A DNA stretch of 64,000 nucleotides from Lichina pygmaea (lineage: Eukaryota; Ascomycota; Lichinomycetes; Lichinales; Lichinaceae): the NCBI GenBank assembly GCA_963422465.1, contig OY730175.1:2666001-2730000 (forward strand), in the 5' to 3' direction. This document shows, one piece after another, positions 1 to 10,912 of the stretch. How positions within the stretch are numbered: position 1 is the stretch's first letter; each line of letters opens with the position of its first letter. A program made the translations under genes and the position numbers. The notes below the pieces were generated by a model that was given only the letters and a program-made list of their open reading frames with translations, ran no database searches and was not told where the DNA came from.

Positions 1-2300
1 GAATGGAAGACAGCCTTCAGAACCTGATACAGACACTACAAGTATCTGGTTATGCTATTCAGACTCACGAACGCACCAGCAACATGTCAAGCATTGATCA
101 ACAACGTCATCAGAGCACACCTGGACCAAACAGCTATCACCTACCTGGATGACATTCTTGTCTACTCGAACACGCAACAGGAACATACCAAACATGTGAA
201 GGATGTTCTACAATACCTACAAGAGGTAGGGCTCAAGCTTAACCCAAAGAAATGCAAGTTCAACAAACCGGAAGTTGAATTCCTCAGATACATCATAGAG
301 ATCAAAGAGATCAAGATTGACCCTGAGAAAATCAAAGTGATTCAGCAACAGCCAACACCGACATCAGTTAAGGAAGTACAAGCCTTCCTAGGATTTGCCA
401 ACTTCAACTGACAGTTCATTAAGAACTACTCACAGATGGCAACACCACTGACAGAACTCACAAAGAAGGACGTGGAGTACCGGTGGACAGAGAGATAACA
501 AAAAGCATTCCAACAGCTCAAGAACACTTGCGCCAAGGAACCAGTTCTCCTCAACTTCAAGACAGGCCAACCAACACAAATCGAAACAGACACTTCAGAT
601 CAGGCAGTAGGAGTATGTCTATGCCAACAGGCAGACAGCAAGTGGCACCCAGTTGCCTACTACTCACGAAAAATGACACAAGCAGAACAAAACTATGATA
701 TCCATGACAAAGAGCTATTGGCAGTTGTCAACGCACTTGAACACTGGAGAGTGTACGCAGAAAGCAGTTCCGAACTCACTGTTCTCACAGACCACAAGAA
801 TCTGACAACATTCACGACAACCAAGAAGCTGAACAGACAGCAAGTCAGATGGGCTGAACTCCTAGGGCAACACAAGTTCAAGATCTTGTACACTCCTGGA
901 CAAGACAATAGGAGAGCAGACACACTAAGCTGATGAAAAGACCACATGGAAGATGATGAACACCAAGGAACAATCTTACAGCAGGACCAGCAAGGAAACC
1001 TGGTGCCTCAACCACAGATCAACAAGCTCACGGCAGAAGACACTGAAGAACTAATAAGGAACTACCACGACAATCCAGCACATGGTCACCCAGGAATCTC
1101 CAAGACCACAGACCTTATCCAACAGGCAGGGAACAATGTCATTAACCTCTGACAACATGTCACAAACTACATCAGCAAGTGTCTACTATGCCAGAAAAAC
1201 AAACATGGAAGACACAAGCTATACGGAGAAGGACACCCGAACACGATACCGAGAGGCCTGTGGGAAGACGTGTCAATAGACTTCATCACAAAGCTACCCA
1301 AGTCCAAAGACCCAGTCACAGGAATCACCTACAACTTGATTATGGTGATAGTGGACAGATTCACAAAATATCTAATAGTGGTACTATTCAAGAAGACCCA
1401 CACAGCAGAACAGTTGGGACACCTCTTACTGGACAGATTGGTCAGAGACCACGGAGTTCTGATCACGATCATTACAGACAGAGACAAACTCTTCACATCC
1501 AACTACTGGAAGACAATCAGTGCAGCCATGGGAACAAAACCCAAAATGTCTACAGCCTATCACCCACGAACCGATGGCCAGACAGAGTGAGCAAACCAAG
1601 TCCTGGAGACTTACTTACAGCATTACATCAACCAGACCCACAGCAATTGGGTACAGTTATTACCAGTGGCACAGCTGGCAATCAACCAGCACAGATCAGA
1701 CTCAACAAAGGAATCACTATTTTTTGCCAATTTTGGATGACATGCGAACATCAGGATACCAAGCAGAGCTTCACCAAACACAGAGAAAGCACTCCAACAT
1801 GACAAGCTCCTACGACAAACACACACAATGATGAGGCACTACCTTCAAGAGACCTCAGAAAGAATGCAATGTCAAATAGACAAGAAATCAAAAATGGCAC
1901 CTCAGCTAAAGAAGGGGGATAAAGTCTACCTTCTTACAAGAAATTGGAAAACAAAGAAACCAAAGACAAAGAAACTTGACAACATCAAGGTCAGACAATT
2001 TTCAGTCAAAGAAAAAACAGGACCAGTCAACATCAAGATACGACTACCAAGGGATGCCAGAGTCCATCCAAACTTTCATATATCAATGATTGAACCAGCC
2101 GACCAGAGCACACCCTTGCAGGAAACATTCCATTACCAACCCGAAGAAGAACAAGAGTTCAAGGTTGAACAGATCCTGGCTAGAAAAGGTCAGCAATACC
2201 TTGTCAAGTGGAAAGGATACCCAGACTCGGAAAATACCTGGGAACCACTCAAGAACCTCGTGAACTGCCAGCTTCTTCTGCGACAGTTTCAGCAGGAGTA
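1..2300 (+). pseudogene. Gypsy-A copy 1 pol remnant (RT, RNase H, integrase, chromodomain)
   Basis: The fossil polyprotein region shows the reverse transcriptase motif YLDDILVYS near 130-165, RNase H with [18 protein letters not shown] near 700-760, the integrase core with SIDFITKLPKSKDPVTGI near 1270-1330, and a chromodomain near 2158-2298 with [19 protein letters not shown]. The domain order RT, RNase H, integrase, chromodomain is that of chromoviruses. The region is broken in several places. Confidence 0.88.
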
Positions 2301-2434
2301 GGACTGAACAGCTCAGCCTGCAGGAGGGACATGTCAATAACTGATCAAGTCAAATCCTCGCCATCCAACTCCATCTCTTTCACCAAGCACTGAAGCTTCT
2401 GCCTCGCACAGACCTTGGCGCCCTCCAACACCTT

Positions 2435-2700
2435 TCACTTCTGAGACAGACAAGCCTGCACTGTGGCAAGTTGTTCGAAGAGTGCATCACGTGTTGCCTT
2501 GTCAGTGGCAACATCCTCACAGAGGTTGTCCCGGGACATGTTCAAAGATTCCCAGGACACAGAGACACAAGACCTTCCACGCTGAGTGCACGCAGCACAT
2601 TTCAACTTATCATCTTCTCCTGGCATCTGGAAGTATAGACAACCACGGAGAACACAAAAGTCGCAGGGTGTACACAAAACAAAACCCCGATCGTGGATTT
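2435..2700 (-). pseudogene. Antisense cysteine-cluster ORF of gypsy-A copy 1
   Basis: A reading frame on the opposite strand to pol lies between chromodomain and 3' LTR. It has a C-x2-C-x6-C cluster (KLKCAACTQRGRSC) followed by a helical stretch starting SWESLNMSRDN. Equivalent frames sit at the same place in the other gypsy-A copies and in gypsy-B, so this is an inherited part of the element rather than a shadow of pol. Function is unknown; a zinc-binding DNA or RNA binding role is an inference from cysteine spacing only. Confidence 0.55.
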
Positions 2701-2792
2701 GAGCAGCCAGCTGAGTTCAGCTAACAGTCGCACATGACTTTGGAGGCATGACCAGATTTCATCAAGATGATGAAAGATGGAGAGGAGGATAG

Positions 2793-3336
2793 TGTTATGA
2801 CCCAGAAGGAACACAGTCTTTATATACTCACAGAAAGCAGCAGACAGGATACTGGACAGAAGTACCAGACAGCGTGACACGGGAACTGGTCACGTGACCG
2901 GCGAGACAAACCAGGGGGTGCTCGCCGCAGCATGCATATGCACGAACAAGTGAGCAAAGTGAGCAGAGCTCACCCAGCTCGCTGCAGCGTGCATGAAAAG
3001 TGAGCAAAGTGAGCAGAGCTCACCCAGCTCACCGCAGCGTGCATGAAAAGTGAGCAAAGTGAGCAGAGCTCACTCTGCTCACAAACTGGGCACTATATAG
3101 CCAGGCGATAGTTCCCCTATGGAACGATCATCTTCAACTCATGTTGTGATCCAGACAACTAGATCTACTTCAATACAATCCTTTTGTACGAAGCCATTGA
3201 TCAGGTGTCACCACCACCACGTTCCACCAAACCCCTTCACACTTCTTGACACTCCTCTCCTGCGAGAACCAACCCACCTTCCACCTCTCGCCCTAATCCT
3301 ATACTCGGATAGGACAGTACAGTACAGACCGCAACA
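2793..3336 (+). repeat. 3' LTR, type I, of gypsy-A copy 1
   Basis: The LTR begins TGTTATGACCCAG and ends CCGCAACA (TGTT..AACA). U3 carries short tandem repeats built on GTGAGCAAAGTGAGCAGAGC near 2950-3080. A TATA-like ACTATATAG lies near 3090, followed by the downstream LTR half shared by all gypsy-A copies. Full type I LTRs occur at 23343-23823 and 35596-36112. Confidence 0.88.
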
Positions 3337-4631
3337 ATCTTACCCAGCTCCCTGACACCTGCAGCCCCAGCCCTCTCTTCTCCCTTGTGGGAGTCAGTCC
3401 AGCCAACCCAGCCAGCCACCACCACTACCCAGCAAGCCAGCTTCCCCAAGCTGGTGAAGCTCCTGAATCCTCCTGTCTTCACAGAAGATACATGAACAGA
3501 TAAGATCTTCTTGGATGTTTGGAAGATCAAAATAGCTGATAAGATTGAGCAGGAGAGGATCTGGTATCCAGACACTCTAGCTCAGCTCTGTTATGTCTTC
3601 TTCTGTGTTGGAGGAGCTGCACAGGCCCAATTAGAGCTGTTTGCAGAGGAGAGCTACACCAGAGCTCTGAGATTTGCCAATGAACACTCAGGTGACTTGG
3701 TGTTCAGATCCATGTTCAGGATTCTGGACAATGCCTCTGGAGATCTGGATCAAGTGAACACAGCTTGGACAAAGCTGGCAAAGCTCAGCCAGGGCAAAAA
3801 GACTTTCTCAGAGCACTACACAGAGTTTATGTGGTATACACCCAAAACAGAGTATGATGAGAACTCCCTGCTGCACATGCTGTGGCTACAGCTCTTGCAG
3901 GAGCTAGAGACAGCACTCTTGTACCAGGCTACCAAGCCAACAATAGTGGACAAACTGGTACACCTGTGCCAGTTACTGGATAATCATCAACAAGTGGAAC
4001 AACATTGCCAACAGTCATGCACAGCCTCTCTGCAGTGAATAGGGAACACAGCTGGATCAACCTCTTGCGCAGTCTTCAGTCACCCAGTTAGCCCTGCCAG
4101 CTCTCCAACCACCTCAACAGCCACTGGTACACACCTGGACCCCATGGATATGTCAGTGGGGAAGCTCTGAGCCAAATAGGTGACCCCTGACATGCTCTTG
4201 GAACAGAGAGCCAAGAGCTTATATGTACAGTGCAGGTTGAAGCAGCACTTTGTCAGCCAATGTGTACTGCTCCCCACCTGTTGTCCACAGGTTGCTATGA
4301 TAGAGACTCAAGTCCCTGATGATGCAGAGATAGAGACTGCAGAGACAGAATTGGAGTCAAAAAACAGGTGATCCTTGGGCAGAGTCATATCCAAGAATCT
4401 GATATAGTGAGCAAGAAGGTGGTGGAACAAGGTAGAATCAGGAAGAAGCTTAATAACTTCCTGATGAATAGCACACTGTTCCACACTCCTATTGAACTCT
4501 CTCCTCTGCGCAATCAAAACTTCACCCCCAGGTGAGCAATAGTAGACTGTGGCTGCAGCTTCTACAGGATCATTGACTCTGTGTACACCACCAAATGCAA
4601 CTTGAAGTGGCTACAGACCCACCCAATCTGT
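3337..4631 (+). mobile_element. Gypsy-D fragment (leader, gag, start of protease)
   Basis: This is a fragment of a different Ty3/gypsy-like element on the plus strand, cut on the left by gypsy-A copy 1 and on the right by the LINE-A 3' end. It contains a Gag-like region (about 3440-4360), including a helical capsid-like segment, and the start of an aspartic protease-like domain near 4530-4631. No LTR of this family is visible here. It is clearly broken and its continuation is not in the window. Confidence 0.7.
3511..4038 (+). pseudogene. Gypsy-D Gag-like remnant
   Basis: A 175-residue stretch resembles the conserved Gag/capsid core of fungal Ty3/gypsy elements. It has an FSEHYTEFMWYTPKTEYDE segment, matching the family pattern F.E.Y..F...A....E, and a following leucine-rich helical region. 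Similarity in style to gypsy-C Gag (FAEFFTEFNQYTPRTGFND at 50413-51213) supports the call. It is a fossil fragment. Confidence 0.65.
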
Positions 4632-7495
4632 ATTTTTTTTTAATTTGATTCTTACACTGTTTGTAGCTTTACAGCCATGCAGATCTTCCAGCTAATAGTG
4701 AACTTCTTCAGAAAACCTTTAAAGAAATAAAAACTGAAGACAGGGAGGTGACTAGAAAGTGTAGCAAAAGGAAATCTTGTAGTGTCTGGTAGGACAAGCT
4801 TCTAGATGTTAGAGTGTGAATAGTGAAGTTTGAAAGCCAGATTAAATTAGTTTAGTCTTTTCAAAAATATAAACCAGTACAGAAACTTCTGTAGAAGCTC
4901 TGGGTTTGAAATAATAGTAGTGAAATCTTGGGGGTTAAAGAGAGTATGTTGTCTTTGACTTGAGTAGAGAGAGTATGAAGAGGTAATATACTTTACTATC
5001 TTTTCTGCTTGACCACACATGCATAGGGGGGTAGGAAAGTCAGAGACTCCAGCTCTGAAAAGAAAACTTGCTAGACTAATTCTCCCAGTTCTGGTTTGCA
5101 GTAGTAGACTTGCCTCAGCTTTCTGTAGCTCTTTGTAAAGCTTCAGGTTGTTGTAGTGAGGTTTTTGGCAAAACACCTGCCATCCAGTATAGCTTTTTCT
5201 TTTCTTCTCCTCCTATTGGTTTTCCCACTCTTTAGTAAAGAGTATTTGTAGTTCTTTCTTTGAACTAGCCTGGTTAGTAGTTATTTGACTTAACCAAGTG
5301 AACTTCCAATTAGGAGAGATATTTGAGGATTTCTTTAAAGGTTTCCTCAGTGAAGAAGTATAGGAAGAAATAGTAGAAAAGGTACTGTCAAGAAAGTCTT
5401 TCAGAGAGGAGGTTGGGATAAAAGATAGAAAACAAGCTGTGCGAAATTTAAAATAGAGATCTAGAGGTAAAAGAAAAAGCTCACTCTCTAATAGAAAAGA
5501 AGAAGTGGCTTTGAAAGCACCCCCAATAAGTCTCAGACATTTGTTTTGGAATATGATAAGAGAGGAAATATTAGAGGATTTTCTGAGTGGGTTGAACCAA
5601 ATTCCCACTGTATAGCTCAGTACAGATCTGAGTATTGCAGTGTACACAAGGTGTGCTGTGAGAACTGGAAAGCCCCAGGTAGAGTAAGAGGATCTAGAAA
5701 GAGAAGATAGTGCTTTTTGTGCTTTTTGAAGAATAATTCTCTGGTGTTTGTGCCAGTGGAGTTTGGCATCCAGGTACACTCCCAATACTCACACTTCTTC
5801 TTTTGGTTTTAGAATCATATTCCCAAGTCTAAGCTTGAGCTGCAGATTGTCTGATCTTCTTCTGGAAAAATAAAGTATTTTATATTTCTCAGAAGAGAAG
5901 ACTATTCCATGCCTTGCAGCCCAAGATAGACATTTAAGATGTGTATTCTTCAACTTCAGAAGGTTGCTTTTAAGAGAGTGTCCAAATGCAAGCAGATTTG
6001 TATCATCTGCAAATCCCAGAGCAGAAACACCAGGAGTAGGAGAATGTACAGTCTTATGAAGTTCAGAAATATAGAATAGAAAAAGAATAGAAGACAAAGA
6101 GAAACCTTGGGGAACTCCACAGTGAATAGGAATAGAACAGGACTCAGAGTTATCAAAAACTAGAGTGGTGGTACATCTGGTACAGAAAGAGAAGATCCAA
6201 GGAGTTAGCCAGAGAGGGATTCCTTTTCTTTTCAGAATCTTTTGAAGAATCTCTGGAAGAACTCTGTCATATACTTCTGAGATGTCCAGAGAAAGTAGGG
6301 ATACAACTATGCCTTCTTTCTAGACTTTTTCCACTTGGGAAGTTAGAAGGAAAAGTGCTGATTCAGTTGATCTGCCTTTCCTAAACCCCATCTAGATTTC
6401 TGGCAAGAGTTTAGCCTCTTCTGCTACCTTGCTTAGTCTGGCTACTGTAACAGCTTCTATCAGCTTGCCAGTTATGTTGAGCAGAGCTATAGGGCACCAG
6501 GCTTTAGCTTGGTTACAGATTACCTTGCCAGGTTTTCTTAGACAGACTGTTTTTGCATTCTTGAATCTCTCTGGAAAGTATTCCAGTCTCCAGCATGTTG
6601 ATGTGAGAACAGCTATAGCTTGGCAGAACTTGGAACCCAGAGCTTTCAGAAATCCATTTGGCAGCTTGTCTTTTCCTCCTGCTGTAAAAAGTTTCTTCTT
6701 GTTCAGAATTTGCTCCACTTCTTCAGTGGTAACCTCCTGAGAAAGTTGGATCTCTGGGGTACTCTGGTGACTTTCTGTACCTGGTTCTGGAACAAGTGCT
6801 TCTGGAAAGAATTAAGCTGAGAAAGATTTTGTCTTCTTCTCAAAGCTTTTGGCTAGTCCTTCTTGAGTCTCCAGATCAGAGACCAGAGAAAGATCAGGGG
6901 TCTTGTTAGCTTTTGATTTTCCCCACTTTGCAAGCTTCCAGAATTTTGAGAAACTGGCTAGCTTATGAACTTGTTTTCTGAAGGTGTTCTGTTTGCCTTC
7001 TCTGACAGCTTTCTTCTTGAGCTTAGTTGCTTCTTCTAGCTCTTCTTGGCTTGCCTGTCCTCTGAGCACTTGTCTTCTTATTCTTCTTTCCTGCTTAACT
7101 TTGGTTTGGATCTCTTGGTTCCACCAGGGGACTGAGTGGCTAGATTGCTTCTGGAGTTCTGTGCATCTGTCTGCTATTCCTTGGAGAAAGTGGTTAAGAT
7201 ATTCCAAGTACTTATCCACTTCATGTTTATCTTGAAAGTGGAAGGGCAGCTGCAAATTATTACACTCTTGTTTTGCCAGATTTGTGTCCAGTGTTTTCCA
7301 GTTTCTTTCTGATCTCCAGGTTTTTCTTGGTGAGTCCAGGTCTAGGCTAGTTAGCACAGGTCTGTGGTCAGACCCATGAAAGAACTGCAAAGTAATTTTA
7401 GAAAAGATTAGAGAGTTAGAAAAAGAAGAAGATATAAAGGAAAGATCAATAGGTGAACAGAGTTTGTGGGAAAGAGATCTAGCTCTTGTGGGTGT
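4632..7495 (-). mobile_element. LINE-A, 3' part (endonuclease end, RT, C-terminal domain, 3' tail)
   Basis: On the minus strand this runs from mid-endonuclease (FFHGSDHRPVLTSLDL near 7340-7390) through reverse transcriptase (GFADDTNLLAF near 5990-6010) to a C-terminal CCHC-like domain (4847-5176) and an A-rich tail ending at about 4632 beside gypsy-D. ORF2 is broken by stops and frameshifts: open stretches are 6812-7390, 6392-6718, 5789-6097, 5213-5785 and 4847-5176. LINE-B inserted at 7496, duplicating GCTCTTGTGGGTGT (7482-7495) as GCTCTTATAGGTGT (12799-12812). LINE-A therefore continues at 12799. RIP-type transitions are frequent. Confidence 0.88.
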
Positions 7496-7669
7496 TTTTT
7501 ATTTTATTTTATTTGATTCTTACACTGGTAGTAGCTTTACAGCCATGCAGATCTTCTAGCTAATAGTGAACTCCTTCAGAAAACCTTTGAAGGGATAAAA
7601 ACTGAAGGCAGGGTGTGACTAGGGAATGTAACAAAAGGAATCTTGAAGTTTCTGGTAAGAGAAGAGAAT

Positions 7670-8080
7670 CTAGGTATTGGATTGGGAATAGTGGAGTTTG
7701 AAAGCTAGATTAAACTGGTTTAGTCTTTTCAAAGACATAAACCAGTACAAGAACTTCTGTAGTAGCTCTGGGTTTGAAATAATAGTGGTGAAGTCTTGGG
7801 GATTAAAAGAGACTTGTTGTCTTTGTCTTGAATAAAGAGAGCATGAAGAGGTGATATGTTTTGCAGTTTCTTCTGCTTGGCCACACACACATAGTGGGGT
7901 AGGGAAGTCAGGAACTCCAGCTCTGAAAAGAAAACTTGCCAGACCAATTCTTCCAGTCCTGATTTGCAGTAGCAGACTTGCCTCAGCTTTCTGTAACTCT
8001 TTGTAGAGCTTCAGATTGTTTTTGTGTGGCTTTTGACAGAAAGTCTGCCAGCCTGGATAGCTTCTTCTTTTCTTCTCTTC
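7670..8080 (-). CDS. LINE-B ORF2 C-terminal zinc-knuckle tail, downstream of an in-frame TAG
   Basis: After the TAG that ends the 943-residue ORF2 (8081-8083), the same frame stays open for about 137 codons to 7670. It encodes the C-terminal domain typical of I-group fungal LINEs: LYKELQKAEASLLLQIRTGR, then a CCHC-like module CVCGQAEETAKHITSSC, then a run ending YSQSNT. LINE-D keeps the homologous domain (LCTCGFGEETAQHITFFC) fused to its RT without a stop. LINE-A shows the same TAG at 5213-5215 and the same tail. The tail may be reached by readthrough, be unused, or be cut off by an old stop that spread with the lineage. Confidence 0.6.
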   Translation of the reverse strand, partial: EEKKRRSYPGWQTFCQKPHKNNLKLYKELQKAEASLLLQIRTGRIGLASFLFRAGVPDFPTPLCVCGQAEETAKHITSSCSLYSRQRQQVSFNPQDFTTIISNPELLQKFLYWFMSLKRLNQFNLAFKLHYSQSNT

Positions 8081-10912
8081 CTATTGGTCTTCCCACTCTT
8101 TAGTAAAGAGCTTTTGTAGTTCTTTCTTTGAACTAGCCTGGTTAGTAGTTATTTGACTTAACCAAGTGAATTTCCACTTAGGAGAGATAGTTGAGGATTC
8201 CTTTAAAGGTTTCTTCAAGAGAGAGGCATAGCTGGAAATAGTGGAAAAGATACTGTCAAGAAAGTATTTGAGAGGGGAGTTTTGAATAGAAGAAAGAAAA
8301 CAGGCAGTGCGAAATTTAAAGTATAGGTCTAGAGGTAGAAGAAAAAGCTCACTCTCTAATAGGAAAGAAGGAGTGGCTTTGAAGGCACCCCCAATAAGTC
8401 TTAGGCATCTGTTTTGAAATGAAACAAGAGAAGAGATATTGGAGGATTTTCTTAGAGGGTTAAACCAGATCCCCACTGCATAGCTCAGTAGAGATCTCAG
8501 TATAGCAGTGTACACCAGACGTGATGTGTGAACTGGAAAGCCCCAAGTAGAATAGGAAGTTCTAGATAGAGAAGAGAGTGCTTTCTGTGCTTTTTGAAGA
8601 ATAATCCTCTGGTGTTTGTGCCAGTGGAGCTTTGCATCTAGGTACACTCCAAGTACTCGCACTTCTTCTTTTGGTTTGAGAATCACATTCCCCAGTCTGA
8701 GCTTGAGCTGAAGATTGTCTGATCTTCTTCTGGAAAAATGAAGTATTTTATATTTCTCAGAAGAGAAGACTATTCCATGTCTTGCAGCCCATGATAGACA
8801 TTTGAGGTGTGTGTTCTTTAACTTCAGAAGGTTACTTTTCAAGGAGTGACCAAAAGCAAGCAGATTTGTATCATCTGCAAACCCCAGGGCAGATACACCA
8901 GAAGAGGGAGTATGCACAGTCTCATGCAATTCAGAAATGTAGAATAGAAAAAGAATAGGGGATAATGGAGAACCTTGAGAAACTCCACAATGAATAGGAA
9001 TAGAATAAGACTCAGAATCATCAAAGACAAGAGTGGTAGAGCGCTTATCACAGAAGGAGTAGATCCAGGAAGCTAGCCAGGCAGGTATTCCTTTTCTTTT
9101 CAGAATTTGCTGTAGTATCTTGGGGAGAACTCTGTCATAGGCTCCTGAGATATCCAGTGAGAGTAGGGATGCAACCATGCCTTCCTTCCAGACTTTTTCC
9201 ACTTGGGAGGTTAGAAGGAAAAGTGCTGCTTCTGTGGATCTTCCTTTCCTAAAGCCCATCTGGATATCTGGCAATAGTCCAGCTTCTTCTGCTATCTTGC
9301 TTAGTCTGGCTGCAGCAATAGCTTCCATCAGCTTGCCTGTTGTGTTTAGCAGAGCTATAGGGCGCCAGGCTTTAGCTTGATTGTAGGTTCCCTTGCCAGG
9401 TTTCCTCAAGCAGACTGTTTTTGCACTCTTAAATCTTTCAGGGAAGTACTCCAGTTTCCAGCATGTTGAAGTCAGAATAGCTAGAGCTTGGCAGAACCTA
9501 GGCCCCAGAGCTCTCAGAAATCCATTTGGCAGCTTATCTCTCCCTCCTGCTGTGAAAGGTTTCTTCTTGGCCAGAATTTGCTCCACTTCTTCACATGTTA
9601 CCTCCTGGGAGAGCTGTATCTCAGAGATAGTCTGGGAGCTTTCTGAGCCTGGTTCTGGAACTAGAGCTTTTGGAAAGAACTGCTGTGAGAAGGCTTTAGT
9701 CTTTTCCTCAAAGGTTTTGGCTATTCCTTCTTGTGTTTCCAGGTCAGGAACCAGAGGAAGATCAGAAGTCTTGTTGGCTTTGGACCTTCCCCACTTTGCA
9801 AGCTTCCAGAACTTTGAAGAGCTGGCCAGCTCATGGATTTGGTGTCTGAAAGTGTTCTGTTTTCCATCTCTGACTGCCTTTTTCTTGAGCTTAGTTGCTT
9901 GCTCAAGTTCCTCTTGACTTGCTTGTCTTTTTTGCACTTTTCTTCTTACTCTTCTTTCCTCTTTAACCTTGTTTTGGATCTCTTGATTCCACCAGGGGAC
10001 TGAGTGGCCAGATTGCTTCTGGAGCTGTGTGGATTTGCTTGCTATTTCTTGGAGAAAGTTGTCAAGATACTCCAAGTACTCATCCACTTCATATTTGTCT
10101 TGGAAGTGGAAGGGCAGGTGTAGCTTCTCACACTCTCCTCTTGCAAGGTTTGAGTCCAGTGTTCTCCAGTTTCTTTCTGGTTTCCAGATTTTCCTTGGAG
10201 GATCCAGGTCCAGGCAGGTTAGTACAGGTCTGTGGTCAGACCCATGAAAGAACTGAAGAGCCACTTTGGAGAAAATCAGAGAGTTAGAAAGAGAAGAAGA
10301 AATAAAAGACAGATCAATAGCAGAACATGGTTTTTCAGAAAGAGATCTTGCTCTGGTAGGGGTGAAAGCTGCAATAGCTAAATCCAGATTTAAATCTTTC
10401 ATTAGGTCTTGAAACTTGTTTGCAGTCTCAGAGTACAGTCTTCTTTTCTTTGACCAGTCTGGGTGGTGAAGATTTGAGTCTGTGAGAAGAATATGTTGTC
10501 CTTGTTCTTGTAAAGTATTTTGGAGTAAACAGAGAAGAGCTTCTGATGCCTCTGTGTAGTTTTCTTGACTTGATGGGGTGAAGTAGAGATTATGTACCCA
10601 AAGAGAAGTAGGAGAGTTTTCCAAGTAGATTTCAAGAGAAACAAAGTCTTTATTCCAGAAGGTAGGATGAAGAGAAGAGAGTTTCAGATTTTTATTAATA
10701 AGAAAAAGTGTTCTGCCAATCTCTGAACTGTAGAGAGGAAGAAAGGAAGAGAAAACAGTTGAAGTGCTTGTTTCTAGGTGAGGGTTTTTCCAGGGCTCTT
10801 GAAGTGCAATAATGTCCACCTCTTGGAGAGCTGAGGTTGCTAGCAGTAGCTCTTGGACTGATTGGCTTTTTTGCACATTATACTGGAGAAGTGTCAGCTT
10901 TATGTCTTTCAT
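8081..10912 (-). CDS. LINE-B ORF2: APE endonuclease and reverse transcriptase
   Basis: The 943-residue protein starts MKDIKLTLLQYNVQKSQ. The N-terminal apurinic-type endonuclease (about 1-235) has IIALQEPWKNP, LLTDSNLHHPDW, SAIDLSFISS and GSDHRPVL in family order. The reverse transcriptase (about 480-740) has WRPIALLNTTGKLMEA, QMGFRKGRSTEAALF, SLDISGAYDR, GVSQGSPLSPILF and the catalytic GFADDTNLLAF near residue 677. By family knowledge it nicks target DNA and primes reverse transcription there. No RNase H motif is visible after the polymerase, unlike Tad1. The start codon lies 35 nt inside the end of ORF1 in another frame, implying reinitiation or coupled translation. The frame is fully open to TAG at 8081-8083. 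Confidence 0.93.
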   Translation of the reverse strand: MKDIKLTLLQYNVQKSQSVQELLLATSALQEVDIIALQEPWKNPHLETSTSTVFSSFLPLYSSEIGRTLFLINKNLKLSSLHPTFWNKDFVSLEIYLENSPTSLWVHNLYFTPSSQENYTEASEALLCLLQNTLQEQGQHILLTDSNLHHPDWSKKRRLYSETANKFQDLMKDLNLDLAIAAFTPTRARSLSEKPCSAIDLSFISSSLSNSLIFSKVALQFFHGSDHRPVLTCLDLDPPRKIWKPERNWRTLDSNLARGECEKLHLPFHFQDKYEVDEYLEYLDNFLQEIASKSTQLQKQSGHSVPWWNQEIQNKVKEERRVRRKVQKRQASQEELEQATKLKKKAVRDGKQNTFRHQIHELASSSKFWKLAKWGRSKANKTSDLPLVPDLETQEGIAKTFEEKTKAFSQQFFPKALVPEPGSESSQTISEIQLSQEVTCEEVEQILAKKKPFTAGGRDKLPNGFLRALGPRFCQALAILTSTCWKLEYFPERFKSAKTVCLRKPGKGTYNQAKAWRPIALLNTTGKLMEAIAAARLSKIAEEAGLLPDIQMGFRKGRSTEAALFLLTSQVEKVWKEGMVASLLSLDISGAYDRVLPKILQQILKRKGIPAWLASWIYSFCDKRSTTLVFDDSESYSIPIHCGVSQGSPLSPILFLFYISELHETVHTPSSGVSALGFADDTNLLAFGHSLKSNLLKLKNTHLKCLSWAARHGIVFSSEKYKILHFSRRRSDNLQLKLRLGNVILKPKEEVRVLGVYLDAKLHWHKHQRIILQKAQKALSSLSRTSYSTWGFPVHTSRLVYTAILRSLLSYAVGIWFNPLRKSSNISSLVSFQNRCLRLIGGAFKATPSFLLESELFLLPLDLYFKFRTACFLSSIQNSPLKYFLDSIFSTISSYASLLKKPLKESSTISPKWKFTWLSQITTNQASSKKELQKLFTKEWEDQ

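Larger units (their letters stand above)
1..3336 (+). mobile_element. Gypsy-A copy 1 (Ty3/gypsy chromovirus), 3' part
   Basis: This is the 3' half of a chromodomain-bearing Ty3/gypsy element whose 5' half lies outside the window. In order it holds the end of reverse transcriptase, RNase H, integrase, chromodomain, an antisense cysteine-rich ORF, a purine-rich tract ending at 2792, and a type I LTR. Three other copies of the same family lie at 14818-21357, 23343-36112 and 38397-44897. The coding part is broken in several places. It ends against gypsy-D sequence, so it probably inserted into that element. Confidence 0.9.

Noticed and set aside
1179-1802. 207-codon plus-strand frame in gypsy-A copy 1
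   Set aside because: Alternate-frame shadow of integrase; the same shadow appears in other copies.
3119-3355. Recurrent 70-78 codon frame in the downstream half of gypsy-A LTRs (also 23609-23845, 53031-53258)
   Set aside because: It recurs because the LTRs are homologous, is not open in type II LTRs, and has no family features.
9393-9917. Long plus-strand frame (174 codons) opposite LINE-B ORF2
   Set aside because: Shadow of the RT/endonuclease coding strand; no cysteine cluster or other conserved feature, unlike the gypsy antisense ORFs.
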